A stretch of DNA of 64,000 bases from Rhipicephalus microplus (GCF_043290135.1 NC_134707.1:73660508-73724507), one strand, 5' to 3'; numbered from the stretch's first letter, positions 53,920 to 64,000 are shown. Numbers and translations: made by a program. Notes: generated from the letters alone by a model not told the origin.

Positions 53920-55030
53920 GTACGTGTGTGTCTGTAATAGGCATAGGGTTAATGCCTGCGGTCAGTTAAGTTTCGGATGTGGGGGTGGAAAAATAATTTT
54001 CTCTGGAGGAAGACGTTGTATTTTATTTGACTGGAAATGAAGTGGAGTTATACACAACGTTTAAGACTGGTGGTAAGTAGTTAACAGCGTCGATTTATGT
54101 CAAAAAGTACATTTAGTGCAAGTTTAATCGATTTTGGGAAAATTCACATCACGATTGCGTTTTGAAAATTTAAGAAATATTTCAATGACATACATGTCTA
54201 AGTTACCATACTTGATTAAGACCCGAATACTGTAAGGCTATAGAGGATGTCTGAGCGCTTCCTATATTTCAACAAATGTGCATAGAGGCCAAGTCTTTAA
54301 GACTTCAGCCAGGCGATCCGCTTTGTTATGTGACAAAAACATTCACAATAATTGCACACGCAGCTGTTACCAGGACGATAGCAGACTCGATGCTGTCTTT
54401 TGTAACAGGGATCACGTGGTGCATCGTCGCGCAGGCTTTCAGAGTGTAATTGAGAATTGAAACGACGTTGAGGAAAATATACCTGCTTGCCAAACGCGAA
54501 CCTAGGGTATCACGAGAAAATGAATAGAACACACTTCTGATAATTCAGAATAATACATTGTTACTAGGTTCAACGAATGAGGGTGGGTAGCTTAGATTTT
54601 TAATCGCATGAAACAATCGGCTACTCTCCGTAAGAAACTTTCTTGAGGGAATAGATAGAACCTATTCAGGAAAGCACATTTGGCCAGTAAAACATTTACG
54701 CACACTGTAGTGTTCAAGCGGTAAAAAAAATGATAACCTAATTTGTAGCAGTGTTAAAGACAAACGCGGTTGCAAGTAATCGCTACAAATGCGCGCGCCG
54801 GTGTGCACTTTCGCGCATGCTCACTCCTTTAACCTGCAGCACCTACAGCACAATAAAGTATGTCATGCAGTGCAGGGGAAACTATTACCCGAAGTCACCG
54901 AAAAGGTGTGCACTTGCCTCCAAGGCAACTTTGCTGAATAAGATCCTTGAACAAGATTACAGTTTTATGCCTAAACAAAGAAACATTACGTTGATTGGAC
55001 TTTTAACAAAGAAACATGAGGTTGATTGGA
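53920..55030. other. No recognisable gene
   Basis: AT-rich spacer of about 1.1 kb without recognisable elements. Confidence 0.4.
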
Positions 55031-55044
55031 CCTTTAAGGTCCCC

Positions 55045-56180
55045 GGCAGAGGTAACACACCCCTTCGACCCCGGCTTCATGTAGACATTTGGCACCCCTG
55101 GGCTCACCCACCCAGGGAACATTGGCAGTTTCCTTTTCCTCCCTCTCTCTCTCTACATCCTCTTCTTTATCTCTCACTTTTCATCGGTTCTCTCTTCTAC
55201 TCTGTTCTGTTTACTTCCAAACTTCTTGGCGGCTAGGGTTAACCCTGTGCAAATAGCCTACGTTGGTCAAGGTGCATCGTGTTATAATCCTGTTGTATGG
55301 CTTGCAGGTGTAGGGTTACACCGGCAAACTTGTAGCGTCCTTTTTTGGGCTCCGTGGTGGGTGGCCGCAGACGCTTCAGAAGATTGTTAAACAGACATGC
55401 ATAGAGGTTTTTCTCTATTAAGTGATAGTACCACCTTAAAGGGCGTGCGTTCCGAATGCTTTCGTTTTTTTTAACCAATCGAATGAAAATTTCCCCCATT
55501 TTCATGTGATAAATAGTGAGAAAATTGGCAAGCAAGCCAGAACTGCATCCCTCTTTGTATTATTCAAATGTCTTGCAGAAACTCTAGGGACCGGTTAACA
55601 GGTTACTGGAATGGCCAGTGGAGACCTCCTCCTCAAAGTTCGAGAAAAAGAACAGTCTTAGAAGCTACATAATCTTTCAACATTTGGCGACGCTTTGATC
55701 CCGGTAACGCCATACAGATCAATGAACACAACTCATGGAGTAGTATATGACGCTAATTTGCTTGGGCAGACGGAAGCGGGGCTTCTGGAAGAATCAGAAT
55801 GTAACCAATGTACAAAGGATTATTATCAGAAAAAACATCAAGCCAAAACCAACAAAACACATTATACTCACGTTCGCTTACAGTAATCTGCCGGAAAATT
55901 TTCAAACTGAGTACACAAAAATTTCGACCAGACCATACATACCTTAACCACGTCGTTGTTTTAAATGCCAGAGGTGTGGCCGTGGCTCACAAAGCTGCCA
56001 TGGTCACCAAACTTGTGGACATTGTGGAGTGTCAGGCCACAATTCTGACAACTGCGAGGAACCGACACACTGTGTAAACTGTGGAGGAAATCGTGCCGCA
56101 TACTAACGGTCCTGTTCATTTTGCAAAAAAAAGAGGTCATCACAATGATTATAAAAGCAAACATCCCATTCAAAGAAGCA
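55045..56180 (+). mobile_element. 5' part of an I/Jockey-like LINE: 5' UTR and ORF1
   Basis: 55045-55260 looks like a LINE 5' UTR (ggcacccctgggctcaccca, then a C/T-rich stretch ending gggttaaccctgtgcaaa). From about 55690 a broken ORF1 follows on the plus strand: VVYDANLLGQTEAGLLE, then after a frame change PTKHIILTFAYSNLPENFQTEY and TRPYIP, then zinc knuckles from 55949. ORF2 does not follow in this orientation; a different LINE lies beyond on the opposite strand. Confidence 0.65.
55695..56110 (+). pseudogene. LINE ORF1 (gag-like) with CCHC zinc knuckles
   Basis: The C-terminal knuckle block is clear in one frame: CFKCQRCGRGSQSC, then CGHCGVSGHNSDNC and CVNCGGNRAAY (about 55950-56105). This is the three-knuckle arrangement of I/Jockey ORF1 proteins, which bind element RNA. 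The first knuckle reads CGRGSQSC where His is usual. A stop follows AAY at 56105. Frame changes upstream, near 55800 and 55945, break the protein. Confidence 0.75.
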
Positions 56181-56189
56181 AGGAGAAGA

Positions 56190-56640
56190 GTGTCGCCATT
56201 TTATGGCCCCACATAGGCTGATGCGGTGCGTCAGGGGGCACCACTGTGGTGGCAAAAATATTTATTGCCACTTTAGAGCGCAGAGGCCGAGCACCCTCAT
56301 GGCACGGGGGTGCTCTTCCACGGTGAGAATGCACCCTTACAATGCAAAGAAAAGCCCTTGAAGTGCTATCCTCTTCATGGCGCACGAGATTATCCGGCGC
56401 TGATCAAACGCAGAAGTACTGGTCATGATGATCTCCCAGTATTACACCGCCACAGCCTGGGTTGGGGGATGTGGGAAGGTGAGACATGTGAGCAGTATGT
56501 GTAAGAAGTCTGCTGGTTGGTCGCGAAGTTTGCACGAAGAGGGAAACTGGTCTGGATAACGGGCATTTTGTAATACGGTGTATGGAGCAGTCTGAGTTTG
56601 AAGGTGACGCCAATGTGTGGCCTACGCTAAGTTTTCGGAT
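56190..56640. other. Spacer between two opposed LINE pieces
   Basis: About 450 bp without a recognised gene. It may include the 3' UTR of the minus-strand LINE. Confidence 0.35.
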
Positions 56641-56659
56641 AGGGCTGGGGGTGTGTATA

Positions 56660-57085
56660 TTATTTGTTGATCCCGGTAATACTATAGAATATCACAAAAA
56701 TAGAGCAAGCGCTCGTCGATCTGTGGAGGGTGATCTGTTTCTCCTGCACGGAAGGTGCAGGAGAAACAGAGCACACTCCACAGGTCGACGAGAGGGCTAG
56801 AGAATGAGCCTCCTCTTTGCCAAGGAGGCCGGCATGTGCCGGCATCCAGATGAGGGTTGTGGAACACTCAGGCTGCCAGAAGCGTAGCAAGCGAGCAGCG
56901 GTACTAGATATCAAGCCATTATTGTAGTTCAAAATAGCTGATTTAGAGTCGCTAACGATTGTGTTGGCGGGTGCTGAGATGACAACAACCGCGATAGCTG
57001 CCTCTTCTGCCTCTGTGGAGAAAACTGTGATGATTGAGCACGAAGTTAGAAGATTTGCTTGCTTGTCTGCGCCCGCTAGGGCCAT
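56660..57085 (-). pseudogene. LINE RNase H domain, minus strand
   Basis: A 141-codon frame. The Glu motif STEAEEAAIAVVV, the Asp motif TIVSDSKSAILN and the later TLIWMPAHAGLLGKEEA are visible, so the core of an RNase H fold is kept. The sequence after SLALSST corresponds to the inverted duplication and is probably not original. Confidence 0.7.
56712..56792. repeat. Inverted duplication, 38-bp arms, 5-bp spacer
   Basis: Arms 56712-56749 and 56755-56792 match at 35 of 38 positions around ggaag. It lies in the RNase H end of a minus-strand LINE. Confidence 0.93.
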
Positions 57086-57624
57086 GCGGAATCATGACGC
57101 ATATTCCACGGCGTCCACGTGGATCACATGCTACTCATCGCCTTATTGTCTCTGGGGGGCCTGAGCCCTTGCCTTTCTGCGTTTCTCATTCGCACAGAAT
57201 GCATGTTCTTCGGGATGGTGGGTACGTGTAGGTGAGAGCGGAGGTTAGCAAAAAAAAGGGACCCCTCGGGTGAGTGTGTGATTGTGGCTAAGGTCAACTG
57301 GGACAACAGAGCACGGCCAGCCACCGAATTAGACAGACGACATCTTTGTGTCGTAAAAGTGGCCTCAGCTAGTTCATCAAATACATTATGTAAACCAAGT
57401 TTGAAGAGTCTATCATTGTATTTGATTGCGGGAAAAGCCGCTCTTGTGCAACTTCATAGAAGCGCGTTAATCTGGTATCTCTCTCCTTCTGTTGGAGAGG
57501 TAGGTAAGGGAGGGCATACGTGGTTCGGCTTACCATGTAAGCCTGGATGAGGCGAAGCATGTTCGCTCGCGTAGGCCAGCCCAACCGTTTGCTATGCGAC
57601 GAATCAGTCAAATGGCCTGCGGAG

Positions 57625-58830
57625 CGTGTATTTGGAGGGTCCTAATGACTTCTCTTATTCTAATGACTTCTCTCATGGGCTCGGCCACCAGGGGGCCCGG
57701 CTTGGTTGAGCAGTTTCACAACGGCTTAGCATTCGGACCTCAAAATCTCCGTCAAAACTGTGAGTAGTATTCTAAACTTCTTCGCATGGTTTTAAGAGGC
57801 TTCGGAGCACTTCGAGGAGCATGGTTTAGCCACCCAAATCAGTTAAAACTTCAGAAATTAACGACTGATACTTCGGTTAAGCCTAACAACAGCAGCCACT
57901 GGCTCCACTTCAATCAAATCAGGAATTCCGCAAGAAAAGCTACTACGCACCTGAAAAACCACCCTCGACTCTTCTTGGGACGTTCCAGAGCCTCGCCGCT
58001 ACCATCTTATCTTGAATCTGCGGGAAAAAACGGTTTTTCTTCACAAAAAATCAACTGTGAGTAACACGTGTTTCCGCCCTATGGGGGCTGCCATGTTGAC
58101 AGGAGACTTTAACACCTGCCCCCTCGTGCTCAAAGATTGAATGAAAAGGCAAAAGATCACAATAAATATTGGTAACACTAATAAATCACGCAGAAGCAGA
58201 ATTTTGGGCTCTGAGCTCAATCTTACCAGTTTCTGACCGGCGAAAACAAACCCACAAGCAATTTTTCTCACCTTATAACCAATTGGGGGCCGCAATCTTG
58301 TGTGGGACCAAGCCACTTTGAGGACAACGAGTCATATCTCGGCTTTTACACACCCCAGGACAACAAATCAGGTCTCAATTGAGTTGTTAAAATTCGGAGA
58401 TAGCCGTAGAAAAAACCGCGAGCGCCCAATTCAACTGAGAGCGTCAAAAGAGACTTATTCAGAAGACACACTCAGTGTTGCCGAACTGCTGTCACTGCTT
58501 GAGCTGGGTTTGGCGAAAAAGCTTCCACAGCGAATTAAGCCCACCGGAACCGCTCCTCCACCTCTTAACCAATAAGCACAGATTATTCCAACTGCGGGAG
58601 TGGGAGCGGCCGCGCCAGTAGCACGGGTAAGTGAGCTCTGCACATAGCTACATATAACTTTAGCAGTTTGGGTCCTAGGAGGGTCAGAGTGGTGTTTATT
58701 TGTTCGTGAAGATACAAGAAGTTCAACCGCTACAAATACTGATATTACAAACAAAAATTTCAAATTTTAGGAGCGGAAAACAGTGTGAATCTGTGAAAAC
58801 AACAACAGTCGGACCACGTGCCCGGTGCCG
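57625..58830. other. No recognisable gene
   Basis: About 1.2 kb left of the RTE element. Frames at 57786-58064 and 58300-58575 lack domains. Confidence 0.4.
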
Positions 58831-58944
58831 CGCAGTTCCCAACCAGGAAAAAAAATCGCGTGTTTATAGAACTACATTAAGAGGCCTGAGGTGCGGCCTC
58901 ACCGGTAACCACTGCCGGGAACGCACTCCCTCACCAGAGAAGGA

Positions 58945-60138
58945 TTGGCCACCCTGGTGCAGTATCTGGCCGCTACCTCCCACATGAATACGCCAAATGA
59001 CTCACGGCCCTCAGTCCTGAGCAGCTGCGAAGCAACTGACTACGGCGGCGGTCAGATCTGCAACGCAGCAGAGGGTGCTAACAATCTCTGGACTACAAGC
59101 CGCCATTGGAACCTGAACTTGGCAACGTTTAACGCTAGAACCTTATCTAGTGAGGGAAGTCTAGCTGTACTATTTGAAGAGCTAGAGGGTGCTAAATGGG
59201 ATATAATAGGGCTCAGTGAGGTTAGGAGGACAGACGAGGCCTATACAGTGGTACAGAATGGGCACGTCCTTTGCTATCGGGGCTTGGCAGACAGAAGAGA
59301 ACTGGGAGTGGGGTTCCTAATTCACAGGAACATAGCTGGCAACATAGAGGAATATTGCAGCATTAATGAAAGGGTGGTAGGTATTGTAAATAAACTGAAT
59401 TAAAGATACAAGATGAAGGTAGTACAGGCTTACGCGCCTACATCCAGCCATGATGACGCTTCAGTTGAAAGCTTCTATGAAGACGTGGAATGGGCAATGA
59501 GTAAGGTAAAAACATAGTGTACAATAGTGGTGGGCGACTTTAATGCAAATGTAAAGAAGAAGCAGGCTGAAGACCAGGAAGTAGGAGAATATGGCATCGG
59601 CACTAGAAACGCCAGAGGAGAGCTACTAGTAGAATTCGCAGAACGCAATAATTTGCGGATTTTGAATACCTTCTACCAAAAACGAGAAAACCGAAAGTGG
59701 ACATGGAGGAGCCCTAATGGCGAAAATAAGAACGAAATAGACTTTATAATGACCGCACACCCAGGAATCATGCAGGATGTGGAAGTGGTTGGCAAGGTAC
59801 GATGCAGTGACCATAGAATGGTACGGTCTCGAATTCGCCTTGACTTGAAGAAGGAACGACAGAAACTGATACGCAAGAATTTAATCAATGAGCTAGCACT
59901 GAGAGGGAAAGTACAGGAATTCGGAATGTCGCTGCAGAACAGGTTCTCGGCTCTTAGTGAGGAAACCAACCTTAGCGTAGATACAATGAATGATAATCTG
60001 ACGAGTATCATTACGGAGTGCGCAGTGGAAGTTGGAGGCAGGGTAGTTAGACAGGACACTGGCAAGCTTTCCCAGGAAACGAAGAACCTAATTAAGAAGC
60101 GTCAAACCATGAAAGTGTCACGTACAACAGATCAATAG
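58945..60138 (+). pseudogene. RTE LINE endonuclease domain
   Basis: Two frames: 58945-59403 and 59527-60138. The first has a start region followed by LATFNARTLSSEG and WDIIGLSEVRRTD, which holds the catalytic Glu of the APE-like nuclease. The second has VGDFNANV (the D-x-N motif), NEIDFIM and CSDHRMVRSR with the catalytic Asp-His pair. The link between them (YAPTSSHDDASVESFYEDV, about 59435-59490) is present but interrupted by stops (TAA at 59401, TAG at 59516). The nuclease would nick target DNA to prime reverse transcription. Confidence 0.82.
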
Positions 60139-60158
60139 AACTAGCAGAGCTTTCGAAG

Positions 60159-61300
60159 TTGATTAATAGACGTAAAGTATGCGATGTAAGAAGGTATAAC
60201 ATGAAGAGAATTGAACACGCTCTGAAAAACGGAGGAAGCTTCAAAGCAGTGAAGAGGAGAGTTGGGATAGGCAAAAGTAGGATGCATGCACTAAGGGACA
60301 AAGAAGGCAAAATAACTACCAACATGGATAGGATAGTTAAAATAGCGGAGAAGTTTTACAGAGAACAGTACAGTAGCCGGGACAACCACGACAATAATAC
60401 TATAAGAACTAGCAGTAACCCAGATGACACCCCATCAGTAATGATAGAAGAAGTCAGAAAAGCTTTGGAGAGCATGCACAGAGGCAAAGCTGCTGGTGAG
60501 GATCAGGTAACATCAGATCTGCTGAAAGATGGAGGACAGATTGTGTTAGAAACACTAGCCACCCTGTTTACGAGGTGTCTCCTGACGGGAAGACTACCAG
60601 AGTCTTGGAAGAACGCTAACATCATCTTAATACATAAGAAAAAAAATTACAAGGACTTGGAGAATTACAGGCTGATCAGCTTGCTCCCTGTAGTGTACAA
60701 GCTATTTACAAAGGTAATTGCTAACAGAGTAAAGAAAACATTAGAATTCAATCAACCAAAAGAACAAGCAGGATTTTGGACAGGCTACTCAACAATTGAC
60801 CACATTCCTACAATCAATCAGGTAATAGAAAAATGCTCAGAATATAACCATCCAGTACACATAGCCTTCATAAATTACGAGAAGGCTCTTGATTTAGTAG
60901 AAATATCAGCCGTCATGCAGACACTGCGGAATCAGGGCGTAGATGAAGTATATATAAACATCCTGGAAGAATTATACAGGGTATCAACTGATACCATAGT
61001 GCTTCATTAAGAAAGCAACAGAATACCAATCCAGAAGGGTGTACGGCAGGGGGACACAATTTCCCCAATGCTATTTACCGCGTGCTTAGAGGAGGTTTTC
61101 AGAAGCCTAGAATGGGAACAGTTAGGGATAAGAGTTAATGGAGAGTAACTTGATAACCGGCGCTTCGCCGATGACATTTCATTGCTGAGTAACTCAGGGG
61201 ATGAATAGAAACTCATGATTACGGAGTTAGACAAGGAGAGCAGAAAGTTGGGTCTTTAAACTATTCTGCAGAAAACGAAAGTAATGTACAACGACCTCGA
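60159..61300 (+). pseudogene. RTE LINE reverse transcriptase
   Basis: The frame 60159-61010 (283 codons) holds the fingers: GKAAGEDQVTSDLLK, LPESWKNANIILIHKKK and NYRLISLLPVVYKLFTK, then the INYEKALDLV motif where the first catalytic Asp of the usual F-x-KAFD box is reduced. After the stop at 61008 the palm continues with GVRQGDTISPMLF and RRFADDISLLSN (FADD box at about 61164). Further stops at about 61146 and 61206 and onward interrupt it. Confidence 0.82.
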
Positions 61301-61999
61301 AAGAGAGCAGCGCTTCGAGATAGGTAATAGTGCACTTCAAGTTTTAAAAGACTCTGTCTACTTAGGGCAGGTAATAACCGCGGAGTCGAACTACGAGACT
61401 TAGGTAACTAGAAGAACACGAATGGGGTGAAACACTCTAGGCAAGCACTCTCGAATCATGACAAGTAGACTGCCACGATCCCTCAAGAGGAACGTATATA
61501 ACAGCTGCGTCTTGCTGGTACTTTGGTACGGAGCAGAAACCTGGAGACTGAAAAATAAGGTTTAACTTCAATTGAGGACGACGCAGCGAGAAATGCAGAG
61601 AAAAATGGTAGGTGTAACCTTAAGAGACAAGAAGAGAGCAGAGTGGATTAGGGGCAAACGGGGGTTAAGAATATCATGGTTGAAATCAAGAAGACAAAAT
61701 GGACATGGGCCGGGCATGTAGCGCATAGACAGGATAACCGCTGGTCATTAAGGGTAAGTAACTTGATTCCCAGTGAAGGGAAGCGGGTTAGGGGAGACTG
61801 AAGGATAGGTGGGCAGATGAGATAAGGAAGTTTGCGGGTAAAAATTGGCAGCAGCAAGCACAGGACCGGGTTGACTGGCGGAACATGGGAAAGTCTTTTG
61901 TCCTGCAGTGGACGTAGTCAGGCTGATGATGATGATGAAGAAGATGTTGATGATGATGATGATGATGTGATGGGAAATAACCCTCCCTTTCGGCCAAAA

Positions 62000-62400
62000 A
62001 ATGCCCAATTGGACAATCACTTTCGATTGTGGTAAACGATTTGCCACGCAGCAAACGTGGCTACTATATATGGTGGCTGAGCCACCATATATAGTAGCCG
62101 CAGCACGCATATCTTATCGAACCAGTAACCTATTTCAGGTTTCCCGCCCATCTTCGCGCACCACTGCCTTTTCTGCCTCGTTCTTTTTTCGAGCAGCCAT
62201 GGTCTGGAACGGCCTCCCCCAGGACATCGCCAACATCGCCTCATCATCTGCCTTTCAAGACCGTTTTATTGATCATCTTCAATGCTAAAACAACTCTTAC
62301 TGCTTATTGTTAACCTAAATAAAACCCCACCCCTTATGTAATGCCCCTCCTAGAAAGGGGGGCCTTTAAGGTAATAAACTAAACTGAACCGAACTGAGCT
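62000..62400 (+). mobile_element. 3' end of a CR1/Jockey-like LINE, plus strand
   Basis: A frame ending at 62286 reads VSRPSSRTTAFSASFFFRAAMVWNGLPQDIA, then FQDRFIDHL. This is the C-terminal tail of this LINE type (F-x-RA-x-x-x-WN-x-LP). The UTR follows with an aaagggggg-rich segment and a tail of aaactgaac-like units (62372-62399). It is 5'-truncated. Confidence 0.65.
62059..62099. repeat. Perfect inverted repeat, 20-bp arms, 1-bp spacer
   Basis: Arms 62059-62078 and 62080-62099 are exact reverse complements around a single G, at the start of the LINE 3' end. Confidence 0.93.
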
Positions 62401-62424
62401 ACGGTCACTCAACTACCATGCCTG

Positions 62425-62528
<104 letters not shown>

Positions 62529-62554
62529 TGAAATAGATGATCAGAGTTTCTTCC

Positions 62555-62690
62555 GGCTACCGTAATAAAAGTTATAAACTTCGAGAATAGTGCAGTATAG
62601 GAAACAAAACAGTAAAATATTTATTTAATACTAACAGTTTCGGCTAGTGGACCAGCCTTCTTCGGAGGATGTAAGTGAAATGATACAAGT
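62555..62690 (-). mobile_element. Penelope-like element 3' end (tentative)
   Basis: On the minus strand the sequence reads gaagaaggctggtcc, then ctagccgaaac, then tgttagtattaaataaatattttactg. This layout (a C-rich hairpin followed by GAAAC and an AT-rich tail with AATAAA) is what I associate with the ends of Penelope-like retroelements. No reverse transcriptase or GIY-YIG domain is in the window, so the call rests on the motif alone. Confidence 0.4.
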
Positions 62691-62900
62691 TCCCGTAGCA
62701 GAGGGTCACCCTCACAGTTTAAAGACCCTCCAAAAAAAAAGAGAGAGAAAGAAAAAGACAAGCGGGCGAACGAGGTAGCAACAGACAACAAGAAGCAGAA
62801 GAAGGAGAGGAACTAGAAAGGAGCGACGGAGAGCCGCCGGAAACGAGTGGGTAATTCTGGCATTGTTACTGGGTATAGGTAAGACGCGCCGCCAGCGGAG
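62690..62900. other. Purine-rich stretch without gene
   Basis: AAAGAGAGAAAG- and GAGGAAC-rich spacer. It may be the flank of the LTR that follows. Confidence 0.3.
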
Positions 62901-62904
62901 GCGA

Positions 62905-63965
62905 CTGTGATGTGTGGTGCGCGTTCAAAGTGCGCGCCTTCGAAAAGTGCGCGTCACGGAAAAAAAAAAAAACAAAAGGAGAAATACCAGAGTGCACGTG
63001 CGGTGCTGCTTAAACAAGAATGACGACGTTAAAGAGCGTCAAGCACGAGGATGCGTGGCAGGACGTGAAGTAAACAAAAGGTAAAACATCCAATGGGCAG
63101 CGAACACGGAGATTTCAAGGCCCAATGGCTTGACACCACGAAACAGCAGTATCTCCAATGAGAACGAGACAAGTGGGCCAGAGCTGAAGCAGGAGCCTGG
63201 GGGGACCAGAGCAAGGGGAATTCGAGGCAGGGAGTGCAAGCGGAAGGTCGTCACCGGACCGGGCGCTGAAGATGGGCCGTTGGGTTCCGGACCCGAGCCT
63301 ACAGGACTTCCACCGGCCGGGGCCTCCTGCTGCCGGGTTCCCGCTCCAAAGGACCGTGGCCATCCGGTCCTGAACTCCTTTCCAGGGCCTGCGGACTTTG
63401 GTTCCGGCAGGCGAGCTACAGCCGTCGGGCTCCGGGCCCGAGCTGTGCGCCCAGCTGCTTGACTAGGTCGACCCTAGTTCCCGGACGCGTCGCCACCAGC
63501 CTGCGTTCTCCCGTCTCCGACGTGTCCACGCTCCTCAAGCCGAAACCATCACGATTTGGTAGGGCTTTTCGACGTGTCGCCAGCAGCCAGCGTTCCCTCG
63601 TCCTCGTCCAGCCCACGCACTGACGCAGGAGTCACGGCGTTCCGGTTTCTCATCACCGCCGAAAACCAACTTGTGGGTGAGACTGCACCGGTACTCTTGC
63701 GCTACTCCCATCACTCAGCCTCTTTCGAACGTTAGGTTTAGTTACTGACTTTGAACGTTCTTGTTGGGTGTTTACAGATGTGTTTCGTCATGTCCAGTCA
63801 ACTGTTTATTAAGTGTTTTGTTTTGTGAGGAATCTTTGCCTTTTTACTTTTCAATTAAACTTTTTGTGTGTTTCTTGGAAACCGAACGGCTTTGTCCTTA
63901 TTAACAAAACTCTCTGAGGCTCAGCCCGGGGGAAAAACAAATCAGCAACAAGAACCCGCATCACA
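62905..63965 (+). repeat. LTR of a retrotransposon that continues beyond the window
   Basis: The sequence ending ccgcatcaca at 63965 is followed three bases later by a primer-binding site, so it is the 3' edge of a 5' LTR on the plus strand. A poly(A)-type ATTAAA lies at about 63854, and a GC-rich region lies at 63180-63660. The left boundary is not certain; I suggest a TG near 62905. The GC-rich chance frames on both strands (63115-63616) are not genes. Confidence 0.5.
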
Positions 63966-63968
63966 AAT

Positions 63969-63986
63969 TGGCGTCCGCGACAGGAC
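63969..63986 (+). promoter_or_regulatory. Retrotransposon primer-binding site
   Basis: TGGCGTCCGCGACAGGAC, just after the LTR edge. It has the form of the mdg1/412-type sites, which pair with the 3' end of a tRNA (tRNA-Arg is the usual partner in that group). The partner here is inferred. Confidence 0.65.
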
Positions 63987-64000
63987 AAAGTCGTTTGTTT

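Larger units (their letters stand above)
56650..57620 (-). mobile_element. LINE ORF2 C-terminal half, minus strand, degenerate
   Basis: From the right: the connection region (WPTRANMLRLIQAYMVSRTTYALPYLPLQQKERD, frame 57611-57369), then GRALLSQLTLATITHSPEG and the HVPTIPKNMH motif (57324-57124), then RNase H (57085-56660). This is the order of I-group tick LINEs. The pieces lie in different frames with stops between, so it is inactive. A fold-back duplication at 56712-56792 overlaps the RNase H end. Confidence 0.72.
58850..61975 (+). mobile_element. RTE-clade LINE, nearly full length, inactivated
   Basis: A 3.1-kb plus-strand element, the usual length for RTE. It holds an APE-type endonuclease (about 59100-59900), a reverse transcriptase (about 60150-61300) and a C-terminal region up to about 61700. 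It closes with the RTE-style end (ctttt-gtcctgcagtggacgtagtcaggctgatgatgatgatg) and a GAT-rich tail at 61923-61971. Stops at about 59401, 59516, 60136, 61008, 61146 and later, plus frame changes, make it inactive. The protein text resembles the BovB/craniofacial-development-protein-2-like branch of RTE. Confidence 0.85.

Overview
The window looks like repeat-dense nuclear DNA of a hard tick (Ixodidae, probably a metastriate such as Rhipicephalus or a relative). The main evidence is six copies of a tRNA-derived SINE that I recognise as the tick family Ruka, each bounded by a 12-14 bp target-site duplication (TSD). Other support comes from small spliceosomal introns with GT-AG ends, several LINE and LTR families with arthropod character, and long AT microsatellites. 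I see no confident single-copy host gene, rRNA gene, CRISPR or prokaryotic operon. Almost everything recognisable is a transposable element at some stage of decay.

Layout: 1-4652 is mostly unrecognised, with one Ruka SINE. At 4661-9415 lies a nearly complete P-superfamily DNA transposon with 40-42 bp terminal inverted repeats (TIRs) and a nine-exon THAP-domain transposase. 10.85-12.5 kb holds the 3' half of a LINE. 12.5-20 kb is mostly unrecognised, with a decayed coding stretch, an AT microsatellite, quasi-palindromes, one Ruka SINE and a 62-bp minisatellite. 20.0-21.45 kb is a degenerate LINE on the minus strand. 24.24-27.57 kb is an LTR element on the minus strand reduced to nucleocapsid and protease, with a Ruka SINE in one LTR and the matching empty site in the other. 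29.3-33.1 kb is a dead Gypsy element in canonical order with two nested SINEs.

The most unusual object is the LTR retrotransposon at about 36.5-44.0 kb (minus strand). Its domains run gag, protease, integrase, reverse transcriptase, RNase H, so integrase precedes reverse transcriptase. That is Copia-like order in an element whose enzymes look Ty3/Gypsy, as in the Gmr1-like group. Each of its LTRs carries a minisatellite with a 129-bp unit that is itself a diverged dimer of about 64/65 bp. The array has about 12 units in one LTR and under three in the other. The protease, reverse transcriptase and RNase H have each lost a catalytic acidic residue.

Beyond it come a Gypsy integrase remnant (44.5-45.75 kb), a 34-bp minisatellite, a LINE 3' half with RNase H (46.3-48.07 kb), a tandem duplication that looks exon-like, a tRNA-like SINE, a CpG-rich promoter-like block (50.5-51.9 kb), and LINE pieces in both orientations (53.6-57.6 kb). 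The right end has a nearly full-length RTE-clade LINE (58.9-61.97 kb), a further LINE 3' end, a Penelope-like 3' motif, and an LTR with primer-binding site running off the edge. A recurring theme is short, nearly perfect inverted duplications with 0-6 bp spacers (13.75, 18.15, 41.90, 56.71 and 62.06 kb), which suggests fold-back template switching.
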